From positions 1 to 64,000 of the forward strand of contig NZ_NIDE01000004.1 in the NCBI RefSeq assembly GCF_002197845.1: 64,000 nt of DNA, in the 5' to 3' direction. The position numbers and the translations under genes are program-made. The DNA is from Fimbriiglobus ruber. GTDB taxonomy: Bacteria > Planctomycetota > Planctomycetia > Gemmatales > Gemmataceae. The notes beneath the pieces were generated by a model, which was not told the DNA's origin, searched no databases, and saw nothing but the letters and a program-made list of their open reading frames with translations. Shown here piece after piece: positions 44,129 to 52,759 of the stretch (positions within the stretch are counted from its first letter, which is position 1; every line of letters begins with the position of its first letter).

Positions 44129-45133
44129 ATGGACAGCCGCACCGGCCGCCCTAAGGGCTTTACGTTGATCGAATTGTTAGTCGTCATTGCGATCATCGCC
44201 ATTCTGATCGGCCTGCTGCTTCCCGCCGTGCAGAAGGTCCGCGAAGCGGCTGCCCGCGCCAAATGCTCGAACAACCTGAAGCAAATCGGCCTGGCGGCCA
44301 TGAACTTTGAAAGTTCCTATGGCCGACTCCCGCCGGGCTACAACGTGGTCATTGGAACAACCAGCGGCCAGCTGTCGCCAACGAATAATGTCGTGACGAA
44401 GGGCCTGGCGCCGAACCCGCCCGATGCGGGCAAATACTACAGCATTATTATCGCGTTGCTGCCTTATATCGAACAAGGCAACGTCTACAACACCATGTCC
44501 AGTCTCTCGGGCGGGTTTACGGCGGTCAACGGGCAGTATTCGTGGTGCGCGACGGCGAACGCCTCGAATCCGGCGCTGGCGCCGGGGTCGCAAAATATTT
44601 CGACTCTTCTGTGCCCCTCTGATCCCATGGCTGCGACTCCCCAGATCTACAATTCCTACACCCTGTCACGAACTTCATACGGTTGTGTGCAAGGGACGCA
44701 GCTGGATTACTATACCTACATTACCTATCCCTTCGACGGCATCTATTATCCGAATAGCAGCACGAAACTCGTGGCGGTCACGGACGGGACGAGTAACACG
44801 ATCGCCTTCGCCGAACGGAACTATACGAATCCTCAAAACGCCACCGCGCAATCCGAGATGAATGGGGTCGGTGGCTGGGCTTGGGTGAGCTACAACTCGT
44901 TGGAAGATTACATGCTTTCCTCGTATGTGTCGATCAACTACACGGGATGTAGTTTCGACAGCTATTGCGACGAACGCATTCCGGCGATTGGTTCCAACCA
45001 CACGGGCGGGGCCAACGTCTCCATGTGCGATGGCTCCGTTCGGTTCCTGACCCAGTCCAGCACGAGCACACTTTCGACGCTGCAAGCGCTGACGACCCGC
45101 GCGGGTGGCGAAGTCGTCTCCATCGATAACTGA
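44129..45133 (+). CDS. DUF1559 protein with pilin-like N-terminus
   Basis: This 334-residue protein starts at ATG 44129 with GAGG about six bases upstream. The N-terminus [16 protein letters not shown] is a type IV pilin / type II pseudopilin methylation motif and helix, cleaved before the Phe by prepilin peptidase. The rest is DUF1559: [32 protein letters not shown] and the terminal [12 protein letters not shown]. It heads an apparent operon with two small lipoprotein genes. Planctomycete genomes hold many such proteins; they may be surface fibre subunits, which is not proven. Confidence 0.93.
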   Translation: MDSRTGRPKGFTLIELLVVIAIIAILIGLLLPAVQKVREAAARAKCSNNLKQIGLAAMNFESSYGRLPPGYNVVIGTTSGQLSPTNNVVTKGLAPNPPDAGKYYSIIIALLPYIEQGNVYNTMSSLSGGFTAVNGQYSWCATANASNPALAPGSQNISTLLCPSDPMAATPQIYNSYTLSRTSYGCVQGTQLDYYTYITYPFDGIYYPNSSTKLVAVTDGTSNTIAFAERNYTNPQNATAQSEMNGVGGWAWVSYNSLEDYMLSSYVSINYTGCSFDSYCDERIPAIGSNHTGGANVSMCDGSVRFLTQSSTSTLSTLQALTTRAGGEVVSIDN

Positions 45134-45241
45134 TTTCGCGCTTCGCCCGGAAGCGTGGCCCAACATCGCGCGTGCGACGCCGAGACTCTCGGCGCCGCAC
45201 CTTCATAACCGGCAATGTTTTTGTCGACTGGGCACACTCCC

Positions 45242-45703
45242 ATGAGAGCCATCCTCGATTCGCGATTGGTCGTGACCTGCTTCTTGCTTGCTCTGGCCGG
45301 GTGCGCACCGAAACTCCCGCCCATCGTGCCGGTGGAAGGCGTCGTCACCATCAACGGCCAGCCGCTCGCCAACGCCGCGGTCACGTTCATACCGCTCCTC
45401 GATCATTTTGGGATGGAGGCGGTCTCCGTGGCGACGACGGATGCCCAGGGAAAGTTTACTTTAATTTGCAAGCAAAACGAACAACCCGGCGCAGTCGCCG
45501 GGACGCACCTGGTGATGGTCCGCGAATTACCCGTGCCCAAGGAGATGCGGAGAGTGATTCAAGACGGCCGGGTGATCGACGCCTATTACGCGAAATCCGG
45601 GAACCGCCCGATTCCGCCGGACTACAAGTCCACCGCTCATACCCCCTTGAGGGTGGAAATCTCCCGCGCGACCCCCACGGTCACGCTCGAACTCAAACGC
45701 TAA
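45242..45703 (+). CDS. Small lipoprotein, carboxypeptidase-regulatory-like fold
   Basis: This 153-residue protein starts at ATG 45242. Its signal ends in the lipobox L-A-L-A-G-C, so it should be lipid-anchored. The mature domain starts V-E-G-V-V-T-I-N-G-Q-P-L-A-N-A-A-V-T-F, the start of a Big/CarboxypepD_reg-like beta-sandwich, and includes T-T-D-A-Q-G-K-F-T-L. It ends L-E-L-K-R. It follows the DUF1559 gene by about 110 bases and precedes a similar lipoprotein by 20 bases. This order is repeatedly seen beside pilin-like DUF1559 genes in planctomycetes, suggesting a shared surface function. Confidence 0.85.
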   Translation: MRAILDSRLVVTCFLLALAGCAPKLPPIVPVEGVVTINGQPLANAAVTFIPLLDHFGMEAVSVATTDAQGKFTLICKQNEQPGAVAGTHLVMVRELPVPKEMRRVIQDGRVIDAYYAKSGNRPIPPDYKSTAHTPLRVEISRATPTVTLELKR

Positions 45704-45723
45704 TTCCCAGCAGGTTTTTACCC

Positions 45724-46188
45724 ATGCGTCGCATCGCGATTGTCTCCGTGGTTTGGCTCGCCTGCCTGGGTTGCGGCGACTCCCAGTCTGCCAAAGCACC
45801 GAAAATCACGCCGGTCAAGGTGACGGTGAAAATCAACGGGCAACCACTTCCCCAGGCCAAGGTCACGTTCGTGCTGACCAGCGATAAGGTTTCGGGCAGC
45901 GGCACGGCTTCGGGCGTGACTGACGACTCCGGCCAAGCCACCCTGACCATTGATGGGAAATCCGGTGCTTGCGTTGGCGGCAACGCGGTTTCCGTGATGG
46001 AGGGGGAAGCCCCTCCGGCTCCCGGCGCGGAAAAAGGGGATCGCCACAGTCGGGGCGATTCATCCAAGAAGACGGACAATCTCAAGAATCGACCCATTCC
46101 CGTGCAATACGCCAACGCCATTCAATCCGGCGTGAAGGTGGACGTCACGGAAGGCAAATCGGAATACACGATCGAATTGAAGCGCTGA
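45724..46188 (+). CDS. Small lipoprotein, paralogue of preceding gene
   Basis: This 154-residue protein starts at ATG 45724. The signal W-L-A-C-L-G-C gives a lipobox Cys near residue 15. The mature domain repeats the neighbour's pattern, V-K-I-N-G-Q-P-L-P-Q-A-K-V-T-F then V-T-D-D-S-G-Q-A-T-L, and it also ends I-E-L-K-R. A charged Lys/Ser-rich loop (about 105-120) distinguishes it. The two lipoproteins probably arose by tandem duplication and are co-transcribed. Function unknown. Confidence 0.85.
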   Translation: MRRIAIVSVVWLACLGCGDSQSAKAPKITPVKVTVKINGQPLPQAKVTFVLTSDKVSGSGTASGVTDDSGQATLTIDGKSGACVGGNAVSVMEGEAPPAPGAEKGDRHSRGDSSKKTDNLKNRPIPVQYANAIQSGVKVDVTEGKSEYTIELKR

Positions 46189-46222
46189 CTTTGAGTGGTG
46201 TGTCCGAGGATATGTATATCGC

Positions 46223-46963
46223 TCATGTGTGGCCGAGGCACGCATCGACCACCCAGCACCCGCGAACATGCGGCCCGTCGCAGCGGCAGTGGTTCAGAAT
46301 GGCCTCGTTGTCGCAACCCGCGTCTTGGAGCGCGTCGGCCAGGATCGGCATCAGGGAGAAATCGCGGCCGTCATACATCTGCCGCGCGAGGGCGACTACG
46401 GTGGAGGTGAGCCAAGTGAAGTCGAAGATGACGGGGCGGAAAGGGTTGCCGACAATATCACGAAGTAGAGTCATTTGCACTGTAGCTTCGATAGCTACAG
46501 TTGTGGGGACAGGGTGTGGGAGGCTGATCGGCTCAGCGGCTACTTCGCCACGTGGTACAGACCAATACAAGGCACCATGGATTTGATCGCTGTATGCTCG
46601 TTCATCCAGGGCCATAGCTTTGCAGGCAACAATCGCGGCACTTTCTTCGGCCGTCATTTTGTAAAAGCCACGACCCAGGTACTTCGCTGCCCAGTAGGCA
46701 GGTTCATTACCGCATCGTCCTTCGGCGCGCGAAGAAGCGTAACCTGCGTCGGCTACAGCCGGATCTTCAAACTTCCCATCAGGATGGTCCTCGACAGCCG
46801 CGACAAGGTCTTGGTTTCGAGGGTCGGGGAACCGGTCCCAGATGCGGCGACAACATGCACATGCGAACAAACGGTATTTCCGGTCGGTGGCGCGGAAACC
46901 GCTTCGAAGACCCGTCAGCATCGCCTGTGGATCACCCGTCGTTAACCATTCCGTTTCGGTCAT
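46223..46963 (-). CDS. Gemmataceae-type Cys/Trp-motif protein, function unknown
   Basis: This 246-residue protein starts at ATG 46963 behind GGGGAGGA; a longer frame from 47047 lacks a ribosome site. It begins M-T-E-T-E-W-L, then S-G-F-R-A-T-D-R-K-Y-R-L-F-A-C-A-C-C-R-R-I-W. It ends with L-P-I-L-A-D-A-L-Q-D-A-G-C-D and C-D-G-P-H-V-R-G-C-W-V-V-D. I recognise this pattern as a family expanded in Gemmata and relatives but with no assigned function. The C-x-C-C cluster and the terminal H-V-R-G-C are suggestive of metal or redox use. It is cytoplasmic by sequence (no signal or helix). It lies convergent with the lipoprotein operon. Confidence 0.75.
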   Translation of the reverse strand: MTETEWLTTGDPQAMLTGLRSGFRATDRKYRLFACACCRRIWDRFPDPRNQDLVAAVEDHPDGKFEDPAVADAGYASSRAEGRCGNEPAYWAAKYLGRGFYKMTAEESAAIVACKAMALDERAYSDQIHGALYWSVPRGEVAAEPISLPHPVPTTVAIEATVQMTLLRDIVGNPFRPVIFDFTWLTSTVVALARQMYDGRDFSLMPILADALQDAGCDNEAILNHCRCDGPHVRGCWVVDACLGHT

Positions 46964-47064
46964 CGAGCGTCCTCCCCGGTTGAGAATATACCAGGGAATG
47001 TTTAGTGCTACTTGAGTCCAGCTAACGAGCCTGAAAGTTGTCTTCACTCACGGATCAAACCGGC

Positions 47065-48192
47065 TCACGCCATCACCAACTTCCGCCCCGCCCGCCATTT
47101 CGTGCCGGGTTCGCGGATCACTTCGTTGTACAGCGTATCCCGCTCGACGGGCACGCGGCCGGCCTCGGTGATGAACCGCCGCAGTTCGGCGACCGTCAGC
47201 TCTTGCGGTGAATCCGACCCGGCGTCGTGGTAGATCTTTTCGTGGACGACCGTGCCATCGATGTCGTCCGCCCCGTAGCTCTGGGCGACCTGGGCGATCT
47301 TGATCGTGAGCATCACCCAGTACGCCTTCACGTGCGGGAAGTTGTCCAACATCACGCGACTCAGGGCCATCGTCCGCAGGTCGGTCAGGCCGGACGGCTT
47401 GGGGATGTTCGCGATCTTGGTGTTGTCGGGGTGGAACGCAAGCGGGATGAACGTCTGGAAGCCGCCGGTCTCGTCCTGGAGGTCGCGGAGTTTGATGAGG
47501 TGGTCGATGCGGTGTTCGGCCGTCTCGATGTGGCCGTAGAGCATGGTGGCGTTCGACCGCAGGCCAGCCCGGTGCGCTTCCCGGTGGATCTCCAGCCACG
47601 CGCTGGCATCAGCCTTGTGTTCGCAGAGTTGGCCGCGGACGCCCGGGTCGAAGATCTCCGCGCCGCCGCCCGGAAGGCTGCCGAGGCCGACCGACTTCAT
47701 ATCTTCGAGCAGGTCGCGGATCGGTCGCTTGGTAAGCCGTTGGAACCAGTCCCACTCGACCGCCGTCCACGCTTTTAAGTGCAGGTCCGGGTAGGCGTCG
47801 TGGATGATCTTGATGATGTTGCGGTACCACTCGTACGGCTTGAGGTGGTGCAAGCCGCCGACGATGTGGAGTTCGGTCGCCCCTTTTTCGGTCGCGTTCC
47901 GCGCGCGTTCGAGGATCTGCTCGTCGGACATGACGTAGCCCTTGGGCGACTTCAGGTCCGAGCGGAACGCGCAAAAGTTGCAGCGGTAGACGCAGACGTT
48001 CGTCGGGTTCAGGTGCTGGTTGACGTTGTAGTACGTGACGTTGCCGTTCTTCCGCTCGCGGACGACGTTGGCCATTTCGCCGAGCGTGAACAGGTCGGCG
48101 TTGCGGTCGAGGTAAACGCCGTCGTCGAACGAGAGCCGGTCGCCTGCGAAAGCCTTGTCCCGGAGGGCGGCGAGGCGGGGGTCGGTGGTCAT
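47065..48192 (-). CDS. mqnE: Aminofutalosine synthase (MqnE), menaquinone pathway
   Basis: This 375-residue radical-SAM enzyme joins 3-[(1-carboxyvinyl)oxy]benzoate to the SAM-derived adenosyl radical to make aminofutalosine, a step of the futalosine route to menaquinone. The cluster motif is C67-V-Y-R-C71-N-F-C74 (CxxxCxxC). The family run H-I-V-G-G-L-H-H near residue 115, G-G-G-A-E-I-F around 186 and S-N-A-T-M-L-Y-G-H-I-E-T identify MqnE and not MqnC or CofH. It starts at ATG 48192 with AAGGA upstream. No other mqn gene is in the window. It lies downstream of moxR on the same strand, about 180 bases away. Confidence 0.93.
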   Translation of the reverse strand: MTTDPRLAALRDKAFAGDRLSFDDGVYLDRNADLFTLGEMANVVRERKNGNVTYYNVNQHLNPTNVCVYRCNFCAFRSDLKSPKGYVMSDEQILERARNATEKGATELHIVGGLHHLKPYEWYRNIIKIIHDAYPDLHLKAWTAVEWDWFQRLTKRPIRDLLEDMKSVGLGSLPGGGAEIFDPGVRGQLCEHKADASAWLEIHREAHRAGLRSNATMLYGHIETAEHRIDHLIKLRDLQDETGGFQTFIPLAFHPDNTKIANIPKPSGLTDLRTMALSRVMLDNFPHVKAYWVMLTIKIAQVAQSYGADDIDGTVVHEKIYHDAGSDSPQELTVAELRRFITEAGRVPVERDTLYNEVIREPGTKWRAGRKLVMA

Positions 48193-48293
48193 GGCACATG
48201 TCCTTCGGAATCAGCGGGCCGTTGCTTAACCTATCAACCGTACTGGGAGGGCCGAGGTAACTGCGTGGACGTGTTGGGGGGGCGGAGTTCCGA

Positions 48294-48353
48294 TAGTTGG
48301 AGTCCCGGCTTAGCTTGCGTACTCTCGAACCGGCTAAAACGGGACTCCAACTA
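48294..48353 (-). terminator. Candidate hairpin terminator downstream of moxR
   Basis: TAGTTGGAGTCCCG at 48294-48307 and its exact complement at 48340-48353 form a 14-pair stem with a 32-base loop, 19 bases beyond the moxR stop. There is no U-run, so it may be a Rho-dependent or processed end, or another palindromic repeat. It separates moxR from mqnE. Confidence 0.45.
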
Positions 48354-48371
48354 CCAAAATTGGTCGAACGC

Positions 48372-49403
48372 TCAAATCTTCTTCTTGCCCCCGCCCACGT
48401 ACTTCGGCGGTTCCGGTTCGCCGATCACGCGGAGCAGTTCCTCGATGATGTCGTCGCTCGTCTTGCCCTCGGCCTGGGCTTGGAAGTTCGCGCTGATCCG
48501 GTGCCGCATGACGGGGATCGCCGCCTTCTTGATGTCGTCGATGGCGACCGTGAACCGGCCGTCCATCGCCGCGAACGCCTGTCCCGCCCGGACCAGATAC
48601 TGTCCGGCCCGGACGCCCGCGCCGTAGTCGACCATCCGCTTGACGAACTCGGGAGCAGTCGGGTCTTTGGGCCGGGTCGCGCGGACCAGTTTGACCACGT
48701 ACTCGGTCACGAAGTCGCCGACCGGGACGCCGCGGACCAGTTTCTGCAGGTTGACGATCGCCTTCCCGGTGAGCACTTTCGTTAGTTCCGCGGTCTCGTC
48801 CTTCGCCGTCATCCCGATGATTCGCTTCTCCTCGTCGAGGGTCGGATAATCGACCCGGACGTTGAACATGAACCGGTCGAGTTGGGCCTCGGGGAGCGGA
48901 TACGTCCCTTCTTGCTCGATCGGGTTCTGGGTGGCGATGACGAAGAACGGCTCGGGCAACTTGTGCGTGTCCTGGCCGACGGTGACTTCCCGCTCCTGCA
49001 TGGCCTGGAGCAGGGCGGCCTGGGTCTTCGGCGGGGTCCGGTTGATTTCGTCCGCCAGGACCACGTTGGCGAAGATCGGCCCGCGGACGAACCGGAACTC
49101 CCGGCGGCCCTGGTCGTTCTCGTCCAGCACCATCGTGCCGGTGATGTCGGACGGCATCAGGTCGGGCGTGAACTGGACCCGCTTGAACGACACGTCGAGG
49201 ATTTGCGCGATGCTGCTGACCAACAGCGTCTTCGCCAGCCCCGGCACCCCGACGAGCAGGCAGTGCCCGCGGGTGAACACGGCAGCCAGAATTTGTTCAA
49301 TGACGTCGTTTTGGCCGACCACGACCCGGCGGAGTTGCTCCGTCATCTGATTGCGGGCCTGGGCGAACTGCGCGAGGTATTCGGAAATGCGGTCGGCGGA
49401 CAC
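48372..49403 (-). CDS. MoxR-family AAA+ ATPase
   Basis: This 343-residue ATPase is a MoxR-type chaperone. The GTG at 49403 has AGGAGA about seven bases upstream and gives family length; in-frame starts further up lack a ribosome site. Walker A is in G-V-P-G-L-A-K-T, Walker B in V-V-L-A-D-E-I-N-R, sensor 1 in F-F-V-I-A-T-Q-N-P-I-E-Q, and the R-finger region in L-P-E-A-Q-L-D-R-F. MoxR ATPases mature metal or membrane complexes with DUF58 and von Willebrand factor A proteins, usually encoded next door. Neither is here; the adjacent gene is mqnE. Its client cannot be inferred. Confidence 0.92.
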   Translation of the reverse strand: MSADRISEYLAQFAQARNQMTEQLRRVVVGQNDVIEQILAAVFTRGHCLLVGVPGLAKTLLVSSIAQILDVSFKRVQFTPDLMPSDITGTMVLDENDQGRREFRFVRGPIFANVVLADEINRTPPKTQAALLQAMQEREVTVGQDTHKLPEPFFVIATQNPIEQEGTYPLPEAQLDRFMFNVRVDYPTLDEEKRIIGMTAKDETAELTKVLTGKAIVNLQKLVRGVPVGDFVTEYVVKLVRATRPKDPTAPEFVKRMVDYGAGVRAGQYLVRAGQAFAAMDGRFTVAIDDIKKAAIPVMRHRISANFQAQAEGKTSDDIIEELLRVIGEPEPPKYVGGGKKKI

Positions 49404-49589
49404 CGGGGATCTCCTGGGGCGGCACGGGGACGACTGGGCCATTCTAACGGCCCGGGTGCCGTCCGCCCGCGGGAACTTTATTTGGGTAAGTTTGAGACGG
49501 GCGAGTGATGAAAGGCAAATCCTACCGACCGGACACTGTGGACATGCGATTCTGGTCAACTTTGCGACCGCAATGAGAATCTAATACGG

Positions 49590-49645
49590 GCCGTGTCGAC
49601 GTGTCGATATCTTGACATGTCGACACGTCGGCGTATCGACACGGC
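49590..49645. repeat. Nested GTGTCGAC palindrome
   Basis: The stretch 49590-49645 contains GCCGTGTCGA at its left and TCGACACGGC at its right, plus an internal CGTGTCGA ... TCGACACG pair. It lies between moxR and the DUF1559 gene, both on the minus strand, in the 266-base gap 49404-49669. It could end the DUF1559 transcript or be a small palindromic repeat. Confidence 0.55.
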
Positions 49646-49669
49646 TCCGATCGCGTGTTCCAAGTTTCT

Positions 49670-50656
49670 TTACCAATCGGACGAAAGGACCATGCCGTCG
49701 TCGGGGACGATGGCCTGCCACCACGTATTAGGGCTCATGCCCGATGTGCAGTTGCGAACACTGCCGTCACCCAACAGGGCGAGAATCCCGCCGGTGTGCC
49801 CCGTGCTGGCGATCCCCGGCTTGCACCCCCCTGCGCCGAGGAAGGGCATGGGCTGGACCTGGAAGAAACCGGCCGCCCCGTAGACGTTCGCTTGCACGCC
49901 GGATTGGTTCGAGCCGTAAGCGAGGCCGGCGCTCGGGGCCTGATAACCGATGTACGGGCTCGTTTGTGCTTCGAACCGCGACGCCCATTGATTTCCGCCG
50001 TCGTTGCCATTTCCGTCCGGGCTGCAAATGCTAAATTTTTCGGTCCACAAGATGGTGTTGCTCGTTCCGTCCGGGAAAGAGGCCGGAATTCGCTTCCCGC
50101 CTGTGGTGAGCGGAAGACCCTTCGTCGTGTAGTTGCTGGCTGAGATCGCCGGGCCGTGAACGTAAGCCGTCAAGAAATTCCCCGGCGTGTCGTAGGTCGC
50201 CTGGCTGAAAGCCAGGGCGTTCGCGGCGTAACTGCATAACGCCCATCCCCCCGGCGACGTACCAGCTCCGAAACTGGGATCAGACGGACACACGAAAGTC
50301 GAGATGATGTAGGTCCGGTCCGCGTTCCCGGAGTTGTACACGCCGCCGGAAAGTGCCGCGTTGTAGATAGCCGTCTGCTCGATGAACGGCAGCAGCCAAA
50401 ACGTGAGCGGGCCGTAGTTCCCCAGGCTCATATTCGGAAGGGCGCCCTCCGTAGGTGGAAGCGCCTGGTAAGCGTCGTGCAAGGAGTGAACGCCCAGGCC
50501 GATTTGTTTGAGATTGTTCTGACACTTCGCGCGGGCCGCCGCTTCGCGGACTTTTTGGACGGCTGGCAAAAGTAGGCCGATGAGTATGGCGATGATCGCG
50601 ATAACGACCAGTAACTCGATCAACGTAAAACCGACGCGGTAACGAACTCGGCTCAT
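49670..50656 (-). CDS. DUF1559 protein with pilin-like N-terminus
   Basis: This 328-residue protein starts at ATG 50656: [14 protein letters not shown] is the prepilin cleavage site and hydrophobic helix. The DUF1559 body shows [34 protein letters not shown] and the closing L-G-D-G-S-V-R. It closely resembles the protein at 44.1 kb in the N-terminal 60 residues and differs more afterwards. It is transcribed alone between moxR and a DUF1501 gene. Confidence 0.93.
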   Translation of the reverse strand: MSRVRYRVGFTLIELLVVIAIIAILIGLLLPAVQKVREAAARAKCQNNLKQIGLGVHSLHDAYQALPPTEGALPNMSLGNYGPLTFWLLPFIEQTAIYNAALSGGVYNSGNADRTYIISTFVCPSDPSFGAGTSPGGWALCSYAANALAFSQATYDTPGNFLTAYVHGPAISASNYTTKGLPLTTGGKRIPASFPDGTSNTILWTEKFSICSPDGNGNDGGNQWASRFEAQTSPYIGYQAPSAGLAYGSNQSGVQANVYGAAGFFQVQPMPFLGAGGCKPGIASTGHTGGILALLGDGSVRNCTSGMSPNTWWQAIVPDDGMVLSSDW

Positions 50657-50992
50657 AACGGACCCTCACCAAGCGGAATTGGTTTTGAATGAATCAATTG
50701 TCAAATCGTAGCTACGCCGTTATTCCGAAAAGGAACGGCGTCTCGGCTTCCGATAGTCAATCGGCAGGAAGTCGTTTCGCTTACCTGGTACCTTGAGTTC
50801 TCATGGGCAAAGAGTTTTGCTGTTCAGATGGGAAAACCATGGGCTAAAATGTGAGAAGCAAACTGTGTGCCTATCGGAAAAGGAGGCACCAGTCAAATGA
50901 TGTACGAATTGACAACCATCGAATTAAGATCGCGTATTTTGTTTAGTTGACCTGTTGAGATTTATGGAATTTTCACCTGTTCCGATGGGACG
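50657..50992. other. AT-rich intergenic with a possible micro-ORF
   Basis: This 336-base gap precedes the DUF1559 gene and follows the DUF1501 stop. It is relatively AT-rich. A plus-strand AAGGAGG at 50880-50886 sits ten bases before ATG 50897, opening a 17-codon frame to a TGA at 50948-50950. With nothing else to support it, this is noted but not called as a gene. Confidence 0.4.
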
Positions 50993-52429
50993 TCAAAACA
51001 ACTCGCGCATCGGCTCGCCGGGGCTCGGGAGCAGGTTGTGCGGCCGACCGGTCGCGTCCTGGTAGGTGGAGTCGAGCGGGACGCCGAAGTAACGGTAGAT
51101 CGTGGCGGCCAGATCCCCGGGGCTGACCGGCCGCTCGCGGATCTGCCCGCCTTCCTTGTCCGTGCTGCCGATCACCTGGGCGTGCTTCAACCCGCCGCCG
51201 GCCATCAACATGGACATCACATACGGCCAGTGGTTGCGGCCGTCCGTGCTGCCCTGCGTTCCCACGTTCGGCGTGCGGCCGAACTCGCCCATCGCGATGA
51301 CGAGAACGTCGTCGATCAGCCCGCGCTCGGTCAGATCGGTGACCAGCGTGGTGACGAGGCGGTCGAACAATGGCAGCAGAGGGCCGAGGCCCTTTTTGAT
51401 GCCGCCGTAGGGCGGGATGTTGTCGCCGTGGTTGTCCCAGGTGCCGGACGCGGTGTGGTAACTCAGGTCGAGGGTAACAAACGCGCACCCGGCCTCGACC
51501 AACCGCCGGGCCGCGAGAGCCTGCTGGCACCAGAGGTGTTTGCCGTAAGCGTCCCGAGTCGCCGGCCGCTCTTTTGCCAGGTCGAGGGCGTCGCGGACGC
51601 GACCGCTCGTGAGCATCTCGACGGCCCGCCGGCCGTACTGGTCGAGGGCGGACATCGTACCCGACGAATCGATGTCCGCCCGGATTCGGTCGAACCGCTG
51701 GGTCAGAGACTGGCGCTCGGAGAGCCGGTCGGCGGTCACCCCCGTGGGCAGGTCGAACATGTCGCCGGCCGAGACCTGGCCGGTATCCTTGCCGACCAGA
51801 TCGTAGACCGGCAGTTTGGCCGCGGAACCGGCGGAGAACGGGTCGTACTGCTTGCCGAGGTAACCGCCGAACGCAAGGTGCGTGCGGCTGCGGTAGAAAG
51901 CGGCGTACGGCGGCGCGGCCGGGTGGTTCGGGCCGTGGAACTTGCCGACCAGCGATGCGATCGCCGGGTAGTTTCGTGCCTCCGGATTAGTCCGCGGCTC
52001 TGCGAGCGGGTTCGCGGTCATCATGACCGTGTTCGGCTCGTGGTTGCTGTGCCGGGAGTCGACGGACCGGATCACGGTGAACCGGTCGAGCATCCCGGCC
52101 AGCTTCGGCAGGTGTTCGCAGACGAGGACGCCCGGGAGTTTCGTCTGCGTGACGCCGAACGGCCCGCGGTTCTCGGGCGGGCGGTCCGGTTTGGGGTCGA
52201 AGGTGTCGATCTGGCTCGGCCCGCCTGTCATCCAGAGCAAGATCACGCTCTTCTTGCCCGCCCGCGTCCCGGCCGCGGTCGCCCGATGTTGCAGGAGGGC
52301 GGGCGCGGTCAGTCCGGCGACGCCCGCGAGCCCGGCTTTCAGAACGTTCCGCCGGGTCGGGAGAACCAACCCGTCGCGGCGGTGCGCGTTGAACGACGAA
52401 AAGGCGTGGGCATGCGTATGACCCGACAT
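50993..52429 (-). CDS. DUF1501 family protein, Tat-exported
   Basis: This 478-residue protein starts at ATG 52429. The N-terminus has P-T-R-R-N-V-L-K-A-G-L-A-G-V-A-G-L, a twin-arginine signal. DUF1501 features follow: W-M-T-G-G-P-S-Q-I-D-T-F-D-P-K-P, D-S-R-H-S-N-H-E-P, M-G-E-F-G-R-T-P-N and D-L-A-A-T-I-Y-R-Y-F-G at the end. It belongs to a different subgroup from the 24.7 kb protein (N-H-E-P and F-G-V-P variants), and here no DUF1553 cytochrome gene is adjacent, which is less common. Function unknown. Confidence 0.9.
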   Translation of the reverse strand: MSGHTHAHAFSSFNAHRRDGLVLPTRRNVLKAGLAGVAGLTAPALLQHRATAAGTRAGKKSVILLWMTGGPSQIDTFDPKPDRPPENRGPFGVTQTKLPGVLVCEHLPKLAGMLDRFTVIRSVDSRHSNHEPNTVMMTANPLAEPRTNPEARNYPAIASLVGKFHGPNHPAAPPYAAFYRSRTHLAFGGYLGKQYDPFSAGSAAKLPVYDLVGKDTGQVSAGDMFDLPTGVTADRLSERQSLTQRFDRIRADIDSSGTMSALDQYGRRAVEMLTSGRVRDALDLAKERPATRDAYGKHLWCQQALAARRLVEAGCAFVTLDLSYHTASGTWDNHGDNIPPYGGIKKGLGPLLPLFDRLVTTLVTDLTERGLIDDVLVIAMGEFGRTPNVGTQGSTDGRNHWPYVMSMLMAGGGLKHAQVIGSTDKEGGQIRERPVSPGDLAATIYRYFGVPLDSTYQDATGRPHNLLPSPGEPMRELF

Positions 52430-52595
52430 GACGGACCCCGCGGGTGGGACGGAAGGCGGGAGAGGCGGGCAGGAAAATCCGGCGGGAGAGGGCAGACTGA
52501 AGAGTATACCGGAGGGGATTGGTGTGAGCAACAGTCGGATTTCGGGGCTGAAACGCGAGATATTAGAGAGTCGACACACCGTGTGACGGATAATT

Positions 52596-52653
52596 GATCC
52601 GAGTTCGTTCGGATCACGTCCTCTCATTTTTTTTGAAATTGATGAGAGGACGT
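52596..52653. repeat. Two adjacent palindromes in a divergent promoter region
   Basis: GATCCGA (52596-52602) with TCGGATC (52609-52615) forms a 7-base inverted repeat. Immediately after it, ACGTCCTCTCAT (52616-52627) with ATGAGAGGACGT (52642-52653) forms a perfect 12-base inverted repeat with a T-rich 14-base loop. They lie in the 330-base space between the divergent DUF1501 and zinc-ribbon genes. A role as operator or attenuator is possible; no regulator is identified. Confidence 0.6.
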
Positions 52654-52759
52654 TATTATGTCTCGTCTGCGCCCGTCGTCCGACTTTCCTCTACCCCGCG
52701 TTGCGGACGGGGCGCGTCGTGAGTTAAAATGGGTTAACCACACCCGGCCCAAGAGTTCT

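Noticed and set aside
51038-52597. 519-residue open frame antisense to the DUF1501 gene
   Set aside because: The real product on the minus strand has a Tat signal and family motifs; this frame is low-complexity.
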